Shown here piece by piece: positions 1 through 8,969 of a DNA stretch of 64,000 nucleotides. Source of the DNA: Comamonadaceae bacterium. GTDB lineage: Bacteria > Pseudomonadota > Gammaproteobacteria > Burkholderiales > Burkholderiaceae_C. The DNA lies in assembly GCA_009996515.1 (NCBI GenBank), contig JAACZV010000006.1, forward strand, positions 86,141-150,140. Direction: 5' to 3'. Position numbers and translations under genes: made by a program. The notes beneath the pieces were generated by a model, which saw only the letters and a program-made list of their open reading frames with translations, did no database searches and was not told where the DNA came from. The first letter of the stretch is position 1, and each line of letters begins with the position of its first letter.

Positions 1-21
1 GCCGCGAGCGGCGATGCATGA
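1..21 (+). other. possible 3' end of an upstream gene
   Basis: Read in frame 1 the first bases give A-A-S-G-D-A and then TGA at 19-21, twelve bases before the thiolase start. This would suit the tail of a co-transcribed upstream gene. Too little is present to name it, and it could be leader sequence. Confidence 0.25.
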
Positions 22-32
22 CGGGAGCCCCC

Positions 33-1238
33 ATGAGCTTTGACGCCTATCTCTACGACCATTGCCGCACGCCGCGCGGCAAGGGCAAGCCCGAGGGCTC
101 GCTGCATGCGGCCACGCCGATCTGGCTGCTGCGCACGCTGCTGCGGGCGCTGCGCGATCGCAACCGGCTCGACACCCGCCTGGTCGACGACGTCGTGCTG
201 GGCTGCGTGACACCCATCGCCGAGCAGGGCGGCGACATCGCCCGCATCGCGGTGCTGGACGCCGGCTGGGCCGAGTCGGTCGCCGGCGTCACGCAGTCGC
301 GCTTCTGCGCCTCGGGGCTGGAGAGCGTCAACCTCGCGGCGGCCAAGGTGGCCAGCGGCTTCGAGCGGCTGGTGGTGGCCGGCGGCGTCGAGAGCATGAG
401 CCGCGTGCCCATGGGCAGCGACGGCGGCGCCTGGCTGCAGGACGCGCGCGTCATCGAGGCCCTGAGCCTGGTGCCCCAGGGCATCAGCGCCGACCTGATC
501 GCGACGCTGGAGGGCTTCTCCCGCGAGGCGCTGGACGCCTGGGCCGCGCGCTCGCACCAGCGCGCCGCCGCGGCGCGCGCCGAGGGCCGCTTCGCCGCGG
601 CTCTGGTGCCCGTGCACGACGAGGCCGGCGCGCTGCTGCTGGCCGAGGACGAGACCATACGCCCGCAGACCACGGCCGACGCGCTGGCCGCGCTGAACCC
701 CAGCTTCGTCAAGCTGGGCGCCAAGTTCGATGCGCTGGCGCTGCGCAAGTATCCGCAGGTGGTGGCCATAGAGCACCGCCACCATGCTGGCAACTCCTCG
801 GGCATCGTCGATGGCGCGGCGCTGGTGCTGGTGGGCTCCCGGGCCGGCGGCGCGGCGGCCGGGCTGAAGCCGCGCGCCCGCATCCGTGCCGCGGCCGTGA
901 CCGGCAGCGAGCCCACCCTCATGCTGACGGGCACGACACCGGCCTGCCTGAAGGCGCTGCAGCAGGCCGGCATGCAGCCGGGCGACGTTGACCTGTGGGA
1001 GATCAACGAGGCCTTTGCCGCCGTGCCGCTGAAGACCATGCGCGACCTCGGCCTGGACCCCGAGCGCGTCAACGTGAACGGCGGCGCCATCGCGCTGGGC
1101 CACCCGCTGGGGGCAACCGGCGCGATGCTGCTGGGCACGCTGCTCGATGAACTGGAGCGGCGCGGGCTTCAGACCGGCGCCGTGACGCTGTGCGTGGGCG
1201 GCGGCATGGGCATCGCCACCATCATCGAGCGGGTCTGA
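33..1238 (+). CDS. acetyl-CoA C-acyltransferase (thiolase)
   Basis: A 401-residue thiolase that would cleave 3-ketoacyl-CoA with CoA, or condense acetyl-CoA, in the cytoplasm. The nucleophilic cysteine is Cys92 in [24 protein letters not shown] (His357) and CVGGGMG (Cys387) are the other active-site blocks of the family. I chose the ATG at 33 because GGGAG at 23-27 lies just upstream; ATG 18 would add five residues and lacks such a site. Its stop abuts the stop of the convergent lipoprotein gene. Degradative FadA-type and biosynthetic PhaA-type activity cannot be told apart here. It probably belongs to a fatty-acid operon that begins outside the window. Confidence 0.9.
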   Translation: MSFDAYLYDHCRTPRGKGKPEGSLHAATPIWLLRTLLRALRDRNRLDTRLVDDVVLGCVTPIAEQGGDIARIAVLDAGWAESVAGVTQSRFCASGLESVNLAAAKVASGFERLVVAGGVESMSRVPMGSDGGAWLQDARVIEALSLVPQGISADLIATLEGFSREALDAWAARSHQRAAAARAEGRFAAALVPVHDEAGALLLAEDETIRPQTTADALAALNPSFVKLGAKFDALALRKYPQVVAIEHRHHAGNSSGIVDGAALVLVGSRAGGAAAGLKPRARIRAAAVTGSEPTLMLTGTTPACLKALQQAGMQPGDVDLWEINEAFAAVPLKTMRDLGLDPERVNVNGGAIALGHPLGATGAMLLGTLLDELERRGLQTGAVTLCVGGGMGIATIIERV

Positions 1239-1583
1239 TCAGAGACGTATCCAGCCGCCGATGCGCAGATGCCAGCGCCCGCCGCGGTTCTCCCAGCGGT
1301 TGGGCTCGTAGCGGTAGCCGGGGTGGGGGCGCTCGTAATAGCCCGGCACCCATTGGTGGCGGCCGCCACGCCAGCCCCAGTAGCCACCGATCCACACCGC
1401 GCCCGGGTAGGGTGCGACGGGCACCACCTCGGCGTAGGGGGCCGGCGGCGGCGCGTCCACGATGATCTCGGCGCCATCGCCATAGCCGCCACCGTAATAG
1501 CCGGCGCGCGGGACGGGTGCCACCACGCAGGCCGACAGCAGGGCTGCCGCAGCCAGAGTCAGCGCAAGGCCGGCGGCTTTCAT
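1239..1583 (-). CDS. YXWGXW-repeat-type lipoprotein
   Basis: A 114-residue predicted lipoprotein. The signal sequence MKAAGLALTLAAAALLSAC ends in a lipobox (LLSAC). It is followed by a Gly/Pro/Tyr-rich stretch with GGYWGWRGGRHQWVPGYY, the aromatic repeat style of the YXWGXW family common in Burkholderiales. Its role is unknown; an outer-membrane location is inferred. The start overlaps the stop of the upstream gene by 4 bp (ATGA), so the two are probably translationally coupled. A longer open frame extends upstream to 1781 but lacks a signal sequence at its start, so ATG 1583 is preferred. Confidence 0.75.
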   Translation of the reverse strand: MKAAGLALTLAAAALLSACVVAPVPRAGYYGGGYGDGAEIIVDAPPPAPYAEVVPVAPYPGAVWIGGYWGWRGGRHQWVPGYYERPHPGYRYEPNRWENRGGRWHLRIGGWIRL

Positions 1584-1759
1584 CGCCGCGGCCCCGGCTG
1601 GCCGTAGCCGTAGTCCGGCCCGCCCTGATAGCGGCCGTCCCCGTGGTAGGAACGGTAGCCGTCGCGGTAATAGCCGCCGTGGCGGGGCGGCACGATGATG
1701 CAGCCCGCCAGCAGGGCCGCGGAGGTGATCAGCGTGATGGCCAGGGCCAGTCGTTTCAT
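1580..1759 (-). CDS. small glycine/tyrosine-rich lipoprotein
   Basis: A 59-residue predicted lipoprotein: MKRLALAITLITSAALLAGC ends in a lipobox (LLAGC), then comes a short Tyr/Gly/Asp-rich tail ending GYGQPGPRR. It is the first gene of a two-gene minus-strand unit and overlaps the next by 4 bp. ATG 1759 was chosen over an in-frame ATG 13 codons earlier because the signal peptide begins there. No function is recognised. The tail composition resembles the neighbouring YXWGXW protein, so both may be surface-exposed. Confidence 0.65.
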   Translation of the reverse strand: MKRLALAITLITSAALLAGCIIVPPRHGGYYRDGYRSYHGDGRYQGGPDYGYGQPGPRR

Positions 1760-1944
1760 GAGGCAACTCCAGGCCGCGCAAGAAAGAGGCGGCCGCACGC
1801 CCTTAACCGCCCGCCTGCGCCAGCGGATGACAGGCTCACACAGAGTTACCTGGGCCCGCCGCCGTCCGGCCGCCCCCCATCCAAGCGACGCCGCGCCATC
1901 GCCGCGTGCGCATAATCGGCCACCTCTTACACGACTGGCCAGTT

Positions 1945-2214
1945 ATGAAACGACTGTTTTCTCTGACCCGGATGCTGCTGCTGTGCGCCACGGCCGCGCT
2001 GTCGGCCTGCGCGGCCCCGCCGCCGCCCGTGCAGCTGGCCGAAGCGCCGCAGGACAAGGACGTCATCTGCCAGCGCGAGGAGAAGCTGGGCACGCTGTTC
2101 CCCAAGGTCAGGTGCCGCAGCGCCCAGCAGATCGAGGCGGAGCGCGCCGAGGCCAAGGCCTTCGGCGATGCGGTGGCCACCCATCCCAGCCTGCCGCAGG
2201 AGGGCGGGAAATGA
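1945..2214 (+). CDS. small lipoprotein with a two-cysteine motif
   Basis: An 89-residue predicted lipoprotein with a signal sequence ending LSAC. The mature part contains VICQREEKLGTLFPKVRCRS, a spaced cysteine pair. The same layout (CKRETQVGSMLPSTQC) occurs in the next gene, so the two are diverged tandem duplicates. The start at ATG 1945 fits the signal peptide; an in-frame ATG at 1906 would add 13 non-hydrophobic residues. Function unknown; probably periplasm-facing. Confidence 0.65.
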   Translation: MKRLFSLTRMLLLCATAALSACAAPPPPVQLAEAPQDKDVICQREEKLGTLFPKVRCRSAQQIEAERAEAKAFGDAVATHPSLPQEGGK

Positions 2215-2495
2215 AGACGAGGCTGCGCCCGTCCCTGCGGCCTGGAAGCCGATGGCTGCTGGGCCTGCTGCCCCTGGCACTGGCGGCTTGCGCCTCGGCG
2301 CCCAAGCCGGAGACGGCCGCTGCCCAGGGCGACGCGGTCTCCTGCAAGCGCGAGACCCAGGTCGGCTCCATGCTGCCGTCGACCCAATGCCGCACCGCGA
2401 TGCAGCGCGCCGCGGACCGCGCCGCGGTGGACGAGATGAACCAGGCGCTGAAGAAGCAGGCCGTGCAGTCGCCCATGCCGGGCGGCGGCAAATAG
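2211..2495 (+). CDS. small lipoprotein, tandem paralogue of the preceding gene
   Basis: A 94-residue predicted lipoprotein. An Arg-rich N-terminus, a hydrophobic stretch and LALAACAS form the export signal. The mature region holds SCKRETQVGSMLPSTQCR, matching the cysteine-pair motif of the upstream gene. The ATG lies inside the upstream stop (ATGA overlap), which points to coupled translation. The rest is Ala/Gln-rich helix (DRAAVDEMNQALKKQ). No function is recognised; small proteins of this kind are common and uncharacterised in Burkholderiales. Confidence 0.65.
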   Translation: MKTRLRPSLRPGSRWLLGLLPLALAACASAPKPETAAAQGDAVSCKRETQVGSMLPSTQCRTAMQRAADRAAVDEMNQALKKQAVQSPMPGGGK

Positions 2496-2510
2496 GGCGC
2501 CCGCCCGACG

Positions 2511-3668
2511 CTACTCGCGCGGCGCGGCGGCCAGCGCCAGCATGCCCAGCCCCATGACGCCGGCCGTCAGCCACAGCGCGGCGTCGAAGCTGCCGCTGGC
2601 CTCCACCATGCGGCCGGTCAGCGCCGGCGCGCTGATCTGGGCCGCGCCGTAGCTCAGCGTCAGCCGCGCCATCGCCTTGCCGGGATTGGCCGGCGAGCGC
2701 CGGCCCACCAGCGCCAGCGTCAGGCTGACGATGCCGATGAAGCTGGCCCCGTACAGCAACGCGCCCGCCAGCGCGGCAGGCAGGCCCTGCGCCAGTGCCG
2801 GCAGCAGCACGCCGGCGATCTGCGCGGCGAAGGCGATCTGCAGCGCGCCGACGTCGCCGGTGCGGCGCGCGATGCGGTCCCAGACGAAGACGGCCGGCGT
2901 CGCCGCCAGCCCCACCAGCAGCCAGGCCCAGGGCCCCTGGCCGGCCAGCAGCGGCTGCTTCTCGACGATGGCGACCGTGAAGGTCGCGTTGATGACGAAG
3001 CCCCAGCCGGCGCAGAAATAGGCCAGCAGCATCCACACCATCCAGCGCCGGCTGGGCCCGCGGCCCGGCATGACCTTGGCCGGCGGCGGCACCGGTGGAC
3101 GCCAGCGCCACGCCGGCACCAGGAAGACCAGGCCCAGCAGCGCGAAGCCCTGCCATTGCGCGGCCCAGCCCAGGCCCCAGCCCGTCATGCCCAGCGCGCC
3201 CAGCGCCGACACGACGATGCCCAGGCCCAGGCCGATGAAGTAGATGCCCAGCTCCGGCCGGTGCCCGGCGCGCATCAGCCAGCCCTGCACCAGGCCGGAG
3301 CCCAGCAGCATGCCGGCGGCGCCGCACAGGCCGCCGACATAGCGCGACAGCGCCCAGGGGCCGAAGGATGAGCCCCAGCCCATCAGCGCCGTCACCAGCA
3401 ACGCCAGCGGCAGGCCCCAGCTGTACAGGCGCTGGCGCCACCGCGGGCTCTCTATCCAGGCCGCCAGCAGCGCGCCGCTCATGTAGCCGGCGTAGTTGAT
3501 GGCCGCCAGCAGCCCGCCGTCGGCCAGGCCCAGGCCCGCCTGGGCCTGCATCTGCGGCAGCAGCGGCGTGTAGGCGAAGCGCGCCAGGCCTATGGTCAGC
3601 ACCAGCGCGCAGATGCCGCCCAGCAGCACCTGCCAGGGCTGCAGCTGGGAAGGGGGCGACTCGGGCAT
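2511..3668 (-). CDS. YbfB/YjiJ-type MFS transporter
   Basis: A 385-residue inner-membrane protein with about twelve hydrophobic segments. The N-terminal stretch GLARFAYTPLLPQMQ followed by INYAGYMSGALLAA is typical of the YbfB/YjiJ (MFS_4) family of putative exporters. The substrate is unknown. The gene ends 15 bp beyond the convergent lipoprotein gene and is divergent from the MtfA-like gene, with about 70 bp between starts. A longer frame continues upstream over that neighbour, but the first residues of the real protein (MPESPPSQLQPWQVLLGG) begin at ATG 3668. Confidence 0.8.
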   Translation of the reverse strand: MPESPPSQLQPWQVLLGGICALVLTIGLARFAYTPLLPQMQAQAGLGLADGGLLAAINYAGYMSGALLAAWIESPRWRQRLYSWGLPLALLVTALMGWGSSFGPWALSRYVGGLCGAAGMLLGSGLVQGWLMRAGHRPELGIYFIGLGLGIVVSALGALGMTGWGLGWAAQWQGFALLGLVFLVPAWRWRPPVPPPAKVMPGRGPSRRWMVWMLLAYFCAGWGFVINATFTVAIVEKQPLLAGQGPWAWLLVGLAATPAVFVWDRIARRTGDVGALQIAFAAQIAGVLLPALAQGLPAALAGALLYGASFIGIVSLTLALVGRRSPANPGKAMARLTLSYGAAQISAPALTGRMVEASGSFDAALWLTAGVMGLGMLALAAAPRE

Positions 3669-3737
3669 GGCGCGGTTGTACCAGCTGCGGCTTGCACCAC
3701 GGCTTGCAAACGGCGCGGCCGCACCCAGTTGGCAGCC

Positions 3738-4568
3738 ATGGCCTTGTTCGTCTGCTTCGTTCTCGTGTTGCTGGCCGCGGCCGGCATCGCGCTCTGGCCG
3801 CTGTGGGTCAGGCGGCGCCGCGCGCGCATCGCCGGCCGCCCCTTCCCGGCCGCCTGGCGCCGCCTGCTGCGCCGCCATGTGCCGCTGGTGGCGCGGCTGC
3901 CGGCGCGCCACCAGCTCAGGCTCAAGGGGCTGATGCAGGTCTTCCTGGCCGAGAAGCCCATCATCGGCTGCCGCGGCCTGCGCGTGACCGACGAGATCCG
4001 CATCACCATCGCCGCGCTGGCCTGTCTGCCGCTGCTGGGTGCGGCGCGCGGCATCTACCCGGAGCTGCGCCAGGTGCTGGTCTATCCCGGCGCCTTCATC
4101 GTCGACCGGCCGGTGACCGAGGCCGGCGGCTTGCGGGCCGAGCAGCGCCGCGTGCTGGCCGGCGAGAGCTGGAGCCAGGGCCAGGTGCTGCTGGCCTGGG
4201 ACGAGGTGAAGCGCGGCGCGGCCACACCCGGCGATGGGCACAACGTCGTCATCCACGAGTTCGCCCACCAGCTGGACCAGGCCGGCGGCCCGGCCAACGG
4301 CGCCCCCGCCCTGCCAACGGCCGAGGCCTACCGGCGCTGGTCGACCGTGATGCAGAACGAGTTCGATGCGCTCCGGTGGCGGCTGGCGCGCGTGGACGAG
4401 ATGGGGCCGGGGCTGATCGACGCCTACGCGGCCACCGACCCGGCGGAGTTCTTCGCGGTGGTCAGCGAGCTGTTCTTCGAGCGTCCGGTCGAGCTGGCGG
4501 CCGGCCATCCGGCGCTGTACGCGGAACTGAGCGGTTACTACCGACTCGACCCGGCGTCCTGGGCCTAG
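3738..4568 (+). CDS. mtfA: MtfA-like zinc-dependent peptidase (M90 family)
   Basis: A 276-residue protein with an N-terminal membrane segment (residues 1-20) and then a soluble domain. HEFAH at 173-177 is the zinc-binding HExxH motif. DPAEFFAVVSELFFE further on supplies the downstream acidic ligand expected in MtfA peptidases. In E. coli MtfA binds the repressor Mlc and affects glucose PTS regulation; whether that holds here is unknown. A TTG three codons upstream (3729) is an alternative start. It is divergent from the MFS gene and convergent with cheZ. Confidence 0.8.
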   Translation: MALFVCFVLVLLAAAGIALWPLWVRRRRARIAGRPFPAAWRRLLRRHVPLVARLPARHQLRLKGLMQVFLAEKPIIGCRGLRVTDEIRITIAALACLPLLGAARGIYPELRQVLVYPGAFIVDRPVTEAGGLRAEQRRVLAGESWSQGQVLLAWDEVKRGAATPGDGHNVVIHEFAHQLDQAGGPANGAPALPTAEAYRRWSTVMQNEFDALRWRLARVDEMGPGLIDAYAATDPAEFFAVVSELFFERPVELAAGHPALYAELSGYYRLDPASWA

Positions 4569-4580
4569 CCGCGCAGGCGG

Positions 4581-5138
4581 TCAGAAGCCCAGGCTGGCCA
4601 GCAGGTCGTCCACGTCGTCCTGCTTGAGGGCCTTGTCGGGCGTCTGCACGCCATGCAGCTCGAGGGACGCCGACTCGACGGCGGCCGGCGCGGGCAGCGA
4701 CTCGATCAGGTCGCGCAGCGGCGGCTCCACGCGCTCCAGCATGCGACTGACCTTGTTGATGACCTGGCCGGAGAGATCCTGGAAGTCCTGCGACATCATG
4801 ATCTCGGTGTGCAGCGACTTCTCGCGCGACGCGAAACTGGCGGCGTCGGCCGCATAGGCGGCGCACAGCTTCATCAGCGCACGGGCGCGCTCCTGGCTGA
4901 TGTTGGTGGACAGGGCCAGGCGGTTCAGCGCGTCGGACAGCTCACGGCCCTTCTTGCGCACCGCCTCGGCGTCCACCTGGGCGGCCTCGACGAGGTTGAG
5001 CACCTTGGTGGCGGCCTGCTCCGTCATGCTGCGCACATAGGACAGGCGCTCGCGGGCATCGGGCAGTTCGTCGACGACGTTGTGCAGGATCTGGGCCGCG
5101 TCGGCCCGAATCATGGCTTGAATGGATACGTCGGACAC
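4581..5138 (-). CDS. cheZ: chemotaxis phosphatase CheZ
   Basis: A 185-residue helical protein that dephosphorylates CheY-P. The conserved block MSQDFQDLSGQVI carries the Asp and Gln (of DLSGQ) that act in catalysis in E. coli CheZ. The C-terminal DDVDDLLASLGF is the CheY-binding helix. I place the start at GTG 5138 because AGGGAG sits a few bases upstream; GTG 5165 would be nine residues longer. It is unusual that no other che or fli gene is nearby, so this is an orphan copy or the main chemotaxis cluster is elsewhere. Confidence 0.88.
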   Translation of the reverse strand: MSDVSIQAMIRADAAQILHNVVDELPDARERLSYVRSMTEQAATKVLNLVEAAQVDAEAVRKKGRELSDALNRLALSTNISQERARALMKLCAAYAADAASFASREKSLHTEIMMSQDFQDLSGQVINKVSRMLERVEPPLRDLIESLPAPAAVESASLELHGVQTPDKALKQDDVDDLLASLGF

Positions 5139-5262
5139 CTGAACTCCCTGGCTGCGCGCCGCCACCGGCGACGGGAGCGGAAAGTTTAGAAGTCCTGCCG
5201 CCGCGCACCGCCACCACGGAGCGGGCCGAGCGCGGCCTTTGTCACGCTGGCGGCCGGCGCCT

Positions 5263-6066
5263 TCAGCGCGCCGCCAGGCAGGCGCGCAGCGCCGCGATCT
5301 GCTGCGCGTCCAGGCGGCCGCCGGCCTCGGCCAGGGCCAGCTGGCGCCAGGCCAGCGCGCGCAGCAGGTCGGCGTCCAGGCCCGCCGCCGCCAATGCGTC
5401 CAGATGGCGCGTCAGCACGCCGACGTCGCCGCGCGCGATGGGGCCGGAGACGGCGCCGGCCAGGCCGCGCGCCAGCGCCGTGTCCAGCGCACCGCGGCTC
5501 AGCGGCGCCAGGGCCGGCAGCGCCTCGGCCGGCGCCAGTCCGGCGGACGCCCACAGCGCCTGGGCCTCGGCCAGCACGGCCAGCACGCCGCTGGCGGCCA
5601 GGTTGGCCGCCGCGTGATAGGCCGCCCGGGCCTGGGCCGGCATGGGCCAGGGCAGGTCCAGCGGCCGCAGGCCCAGCGCCTGGGCCAGGGCCTGCAGCGC
5701 GGGCCGGTGCGCGGCGTCGGCCTCGATGCCCACGTGCACGCCCGCCAGGCCCGCATCGCCGGCCAGCAGCTTCAGCGGATGGAAGCCGGCCGCGGCGGGC
5801 GCCGGCGCCAGCGTGGCCAGCGGCGTCGCGCCGCTGCAATGCAGGGCCAGCTGGCCGGCCCGCCAGGGCAGCGCCGCGGCGGTGGCGGCGATGTGGTCGT
5901 CGGGCACGGTCAGCCAGACCCAGTCGGCGGCCCGCGCCGCGTCCGCGGGCAGCAGTTCGCCCGCGCCCGGCGCGCGCCGCCCCACGACGACCGTCTCGCC
6001 GGCCGCGCGCAGCGCCGGCACCAGCGCCCGCGCCAGGCGGCCGTAACCGATGACGGCGTGGGTCAT
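5263..6066 (-). CDS. Rossmann-fold/DUF2520 oxidoreductase-like protein
   Basis: A 267-residue cytoplasmic protein. The N-terminus has a nucleotide-binding GYGRLA (residues 7-12) like that of ProC or 6-phosphogluconate dehydrogenases. WVWLTVPDDHIA and LALHCSGATPLATLAP follow, then an all-helical C-terminal half typical of DUF2520 proteins. The reaction is unknown; annotated relatives are called predicted NADP oxidoreductases. It is followed on the same strand, after a gap of about 120 bp, by cheZ, and lies 13 bp beyond the upstream methyltransferase gene. Confidence 0.8.
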   Translation of the reverse strand: MTHAVIGYGRLARALVPALRAAGETVVVGRRAPGAGELLPADAARAADWVWLTVPDDHIAATAAALPWRAGQLALHCSGATPLATLAPAPAAAGFHPLKLLAGDAGLAGVHVGIEADAAHRPALQALAQALGLRPLDLPWPMPAQARAAYHAAANLAASGVLAVLAEAQALWASAGLAPAEALPALAPLSRGALDTALARGLAGAVSGPIARGDVGVLTRHLDALAAAGLDADLLRALAWRQLALAEAGGRLDAQQIAALRACLAAR

Positions 6067-6079
6067 GTCCGCGCCACCT

Positions 6080-6844
6080 TCAAGGCTTGACGAACTTCAG
6101 CGTCATGCGGTCGCTCTCGCCGATGGCCTGGTACTTCGCGCGGTCCTTGTCCTTGAGCGCGTAAGTCGGCGGCAGCGTCCAGACGCCTTCGGGATGGTCG
6201 GCCGTGTCCCTGGGGTTGGCGTTGACCTCGCTGCGGCCCGCCAGCTTGAAGCCGGCCTTCTCGGCGAACTGGATGACGGTAGCCTCCTGCACATAGCCCG
6301 TGCCGGCCTTGGGATCCTGCGTGCGCGAGGCCGGCAGGCGATGCTCCTCCACGCCCAGCACGCCGCCCGGCTTGAGCGCCTTGAAGGCCGCGTCGAACAC
6401 GGCTTGCGCCGTGCCGCCGTTCATCCAGTTGTGCACGTTGCGGAAGGTCAGCACCGCGTCGGCGCTGCCGGGCGGCGCGATGTCGAGCTGGCCCTTGGCG
6501 GGATCGAAGCTCGTGATCTGCACCTTGCCGTAGACGGGCAACGATTCCATCTTGGCCTTGAAGCGCGCGCCGCCACCGGCCGCATAGAGCTGGCCCCGCT
6601 CGCGCAGATAGGGCGCCAGGATCTCGGTGTACCAGCCGCCGCCCGGCGCCAGCTCGACGACGGTGTCGCCGGGCTTGATGCCGAAGAAGCTCAGCGTCTC
6701 GTAGGGATGGCGCGCCGGGTCGCGCGCGACGTTCCCGACGCTGCGGTGCTCGGCCGCGACGGCGGCCTTCAGCGGGTCGGCCGCCTGGGCCTGGGCGCCG
6801 ACGGCAGCGGCGGCAACGAGGGTGGCGGTGAGCCAGGTCTTCAT
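6080..6844 (-). CDS. exported SAM-dependent methyltransferase-like protein
   Basis: A 254-residue protein with a signal peptide (MKTWLTATLVAAAAVGAQAQA) and then a class I methyltransferase fold. Motif I is VVELAPGGGWYTEIL (residues 62-76). RHPYETLSFFGIKPGD just before it is typical of the COG4798 group of predicted methyltransferases. The pairing of a signal peptide with a SAM-dependent fold is odd but common in this group; the substrate is unknown. The gene is separated from the alkaline phosphatase by about 75 bp on the same strand. Confidence 0.78.
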   Translation of the reverse strand: MKTWLTATLVAAAAVGAQAQAADPLKAAVAAEHRSVGNVARDPARHPYETLSFFGIKPGDTVVELAPGGGWYTEILAPYLRERGQLYAAGGGARFKAKMESLPVYGKVQITSFDPAKGQLDIAPPGSADAVLTFRNVHNWMNGGTAQAVFDAAFKALKPGGVLGVEEHRLPASRTQDPKAGTGYVQEATVIQFAEKAGFKLAGRSEVNANPRDTADHPEGVWTLPPTYALKDKDRAKYQAIGESDRMTLKFVKP

Positions 6845-6919
6845 GGGTGCGGTCTCCTGTTCGAGGCGGGCCAGTATCCCGTCTCGGCCGTACCCATGAC
6901 TAAGGTCAGCCGAACGCCC

Positions 6920-8959
6920 TCAGCGCTTGGGCTTGGACGGCTTCTTGGCGCCGCTGGCATCGGCCGGCGCGACGACGCCCTTCACGGCCGCCTGCGCCAG
7001 CTTGAAGAACACGTCGGTGTTGTCGATGACGCCCGTGAAGGCCAGCGCACCGGGGCCGTAGGCCGACAGCGGCACGTCGGTGGCCGTGTGCACGGCCTGG
7101 TCGCCGGGCACCTGGCCGGTGACGAAGTAGTCGCCCTGCGCGTCGTCGCGCTCCTTGGCGTTGGCCGGGTACCACTTCAGCGGCATCTCGCTGGCAAAAG
7201 GCTGCTGGCCGTCGCGCTGCGGCGTCTTCTTGGTGCGCCAGTCCTCGTGGCGGTCGGCGTTGGCGCCGTAGCCCACCAGCAGGCGGTAGTCGATGTCGGT
7301 GGTCTCGGGATAGCCGTCGGCGGCCAGCCGGTAGCGCGGAAAACCGGCCTTCTCGTAGGCGCCCACGACGCTGTTGCGCAGGTGGGCCACGCCCTTCTTC
7401 GTCGCCAGCTCGGCCAGTTGCGCGTCCGTCACGACGGCGCCGCCGATCAGCGCGGCGCCCGAGCATTCATGGTCGGCCGTCACGATGACCAGCGTGTCGC
7501 CGCGCCGGGCCGCGAAGTCCTGCGCCACGGCCACCGCGCGGTCGAACTCCAGCGTGTCCATCATCCAGCGCTCGGTGTCCATCGCATGGGCCTGCTTGTC
7601 GATGGACGCGCCCTCGATCATCAGCACGAAGCCCTGGGGCGAGCGCTGCAGCACGTCCAGCGCCTTGGCGGCCATCTCGTCCAGCATGGGCTGGTCGGGC
7701 AGGCCGAAGTCCTCGACGACGCTGGCGCCGGAGAGGCCGTTCCTGTCCGTGCCGCGGCGGCCGTTGATCTTGTCCAGCGCCACGTTCATGTTGGAGAACG
7801 CGAACAGGCCCAGCAGCGGCCGGGACGGGTCGGCCTTGTCGAGGTCGCTCTTGGTCGCGGCGTACTGGAAGCCGGCGGACTGGAAGTCCTTGATGAGGTC
7901 GCGGTCCTTGTCCAGCGCGCCGGCGCTCACGCCCCAGCGCCTGGCGATCTCGGCCGTATGCGGGTCGGTGGCGGAGAAGGCGTAGTCGTTGCTGTCGGTG
8001 CGCGCCGAGCCGGGCGTGCCGGCGGGCAGGAACCATTTGCGGCCGCCGCCCATCAGCACGGTGAGGCCGGTGTGGCCGCGGTCGTCGAAGAACTGGTCCA
8101 CGATGCCGGTGCCGGCGCCGCGGTTGCTGCTGTGCACGGCGTTGCCGGCCGGCGTGGCGTCGAAGACGTCGGCCGTCGTCACGAGGCCCAGCCGCTTGCC
8201 CTGGGTGCGGTGCAGGTACTCGGACAGGTACTCGATGCGCGGGTTGTCGAAGGGATCGGTCGTGTCGTCGGGGAACACGCCCTCCTCGTTGTTGTTGTTC
8301 TTGTTGCCGCTGACATAGGCCGTCATGCCGGGCGACGAGTCCGTCACGATGGAATTCAGCGACGAGGTCTTCACGAGGGCCGTGGCCGGGAACATGTCCA
8401 TCGCCAGCGGCGCCATCGCCTTGCCCTGCGCATAGCCGTGCACGATGCGCGCGGCGGTGCGCTGCGCCGCGCCCATGCCGTCGCCCAGCAGGATGATGAT
8501 GTTCTTGACCTTGGGGCCCAGCTGGGGCCCGGCGGCCGTGAAGGGCACGACCTCGAAGTTGCCCTTGGCGACGACCTTCTGGCCGTCGGCCTGCGTGGCC
8601 TCGACGCTGAACTCGTGCCGCCCGGCGGCCGCGCTGCTGACGGCGCGCACGGTGGCGATGGCGGTCTCGGCGGCGACGTCTTTCACGCAGCCCGTCGCGC
8701 AGTCGCGCAGCGCGACGCGGGCGGCCACCGGCCTGCCGTCGATGAGGAAGCGCGCGGCCGTGATGCGCTGGCCCGGGTCGGGCCTGATGCTGGCCTGCAG
8801 GTCGAAGCGCTGGCCCGGCAGGAAGCGGGCGATGACGGGGTCGGCCCGGCCGCTAGAGAACAGCTCGCTGGGCGGCGTCAGCCGCGTCACGCTGGGGGCG
8901 GCGACGGCAGCGCCGGCGGAAAGGATCGCGAGGGCCGCGAGAAGCAGGTTGGGTTTCAT
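6920..8959 (-). CDS. alkaline phosphatase (PhoA superfamily), long form
   Basis: A 679-residue exported phosphomonoesterase. The signal peptide is residues 1-20. Residues about 22-145 form an extra beta-rich N-terminal region with a Cys pair, and the catalytic domain follows. LLGDG (Asp160) and VTADHE are metal-binding motifs. TDSSPGMTAY holds the nucleophile, probably Ser208. It has Ser-Pro where E. coli PhoA has Ala-Ala, and there is a long Asn-rich insert just after it (KNNNNEEG). It ends SKPKR. Such enzymes scavenge phosphate in the periplasm or outside the cell. The next gene upstream lies 10 bp away on the same strand, so they are likely co-transcribed. No Pho box was identified. Confidence 0.88.
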   Translation of the reverse strand: MKPNLLLAALAILSAGAAVAAPSVTRLTPPSELFSSGRADPVIARFLPGQRFDLQASIRPDPGQRITAARFLIDGRPVAARVALRDCATGCVKDVAAETAIATVRAVSSAAAGRHEFSVEATQADGQKVVAKGNFEVVPFTAAGPQLGPKVKNIIILLGDGMGAAQRTAARIVHGYAQGKAMAPLAMDMFPATALVKTSSLNSIVTDSSPGMTAYVSGNKNNNNEEGVFPDDTTDPFDNPRIEYLSEYLHRTQGKRLGLVTTADVFDATPAGNAVHSSNRGAGTGIVDQFFDDRGHTGLTVLMGGGRKWFLPAGTPGSARTDSNDYAFSATDPHTAEIARRWGVSAGALDKDRDLIKDFQSAGFQYAATKSDLDKADPSRPLLGLFAFSNMNVALDKINGRRGTDRNGLSGASVVEDFGLPDQPMLDEMAAKALDVLQRSPQGFVLMIEGASIDKQAHAMDTERWMMDTLEFDRAVAVAQDFAARRGDTLVIVTADHECSGAALIGGAVVTDAQLAELATKKGVAHLRNSVVGAYEKAGFPRYRLAADGYPETTDIDYRLLVGYGANADRHEDWRTKKTPQRDGQQPFASEMPLKWYPANAKERDDAQGDYFVTGQVPGDQAVHTATDVPLSAYGPGALAFTGVIDNTDVFFKLAQAAVKGVVAPADASGAKKPSKPKR

Positions 8960-8969
8960 CGGCAGGGAC

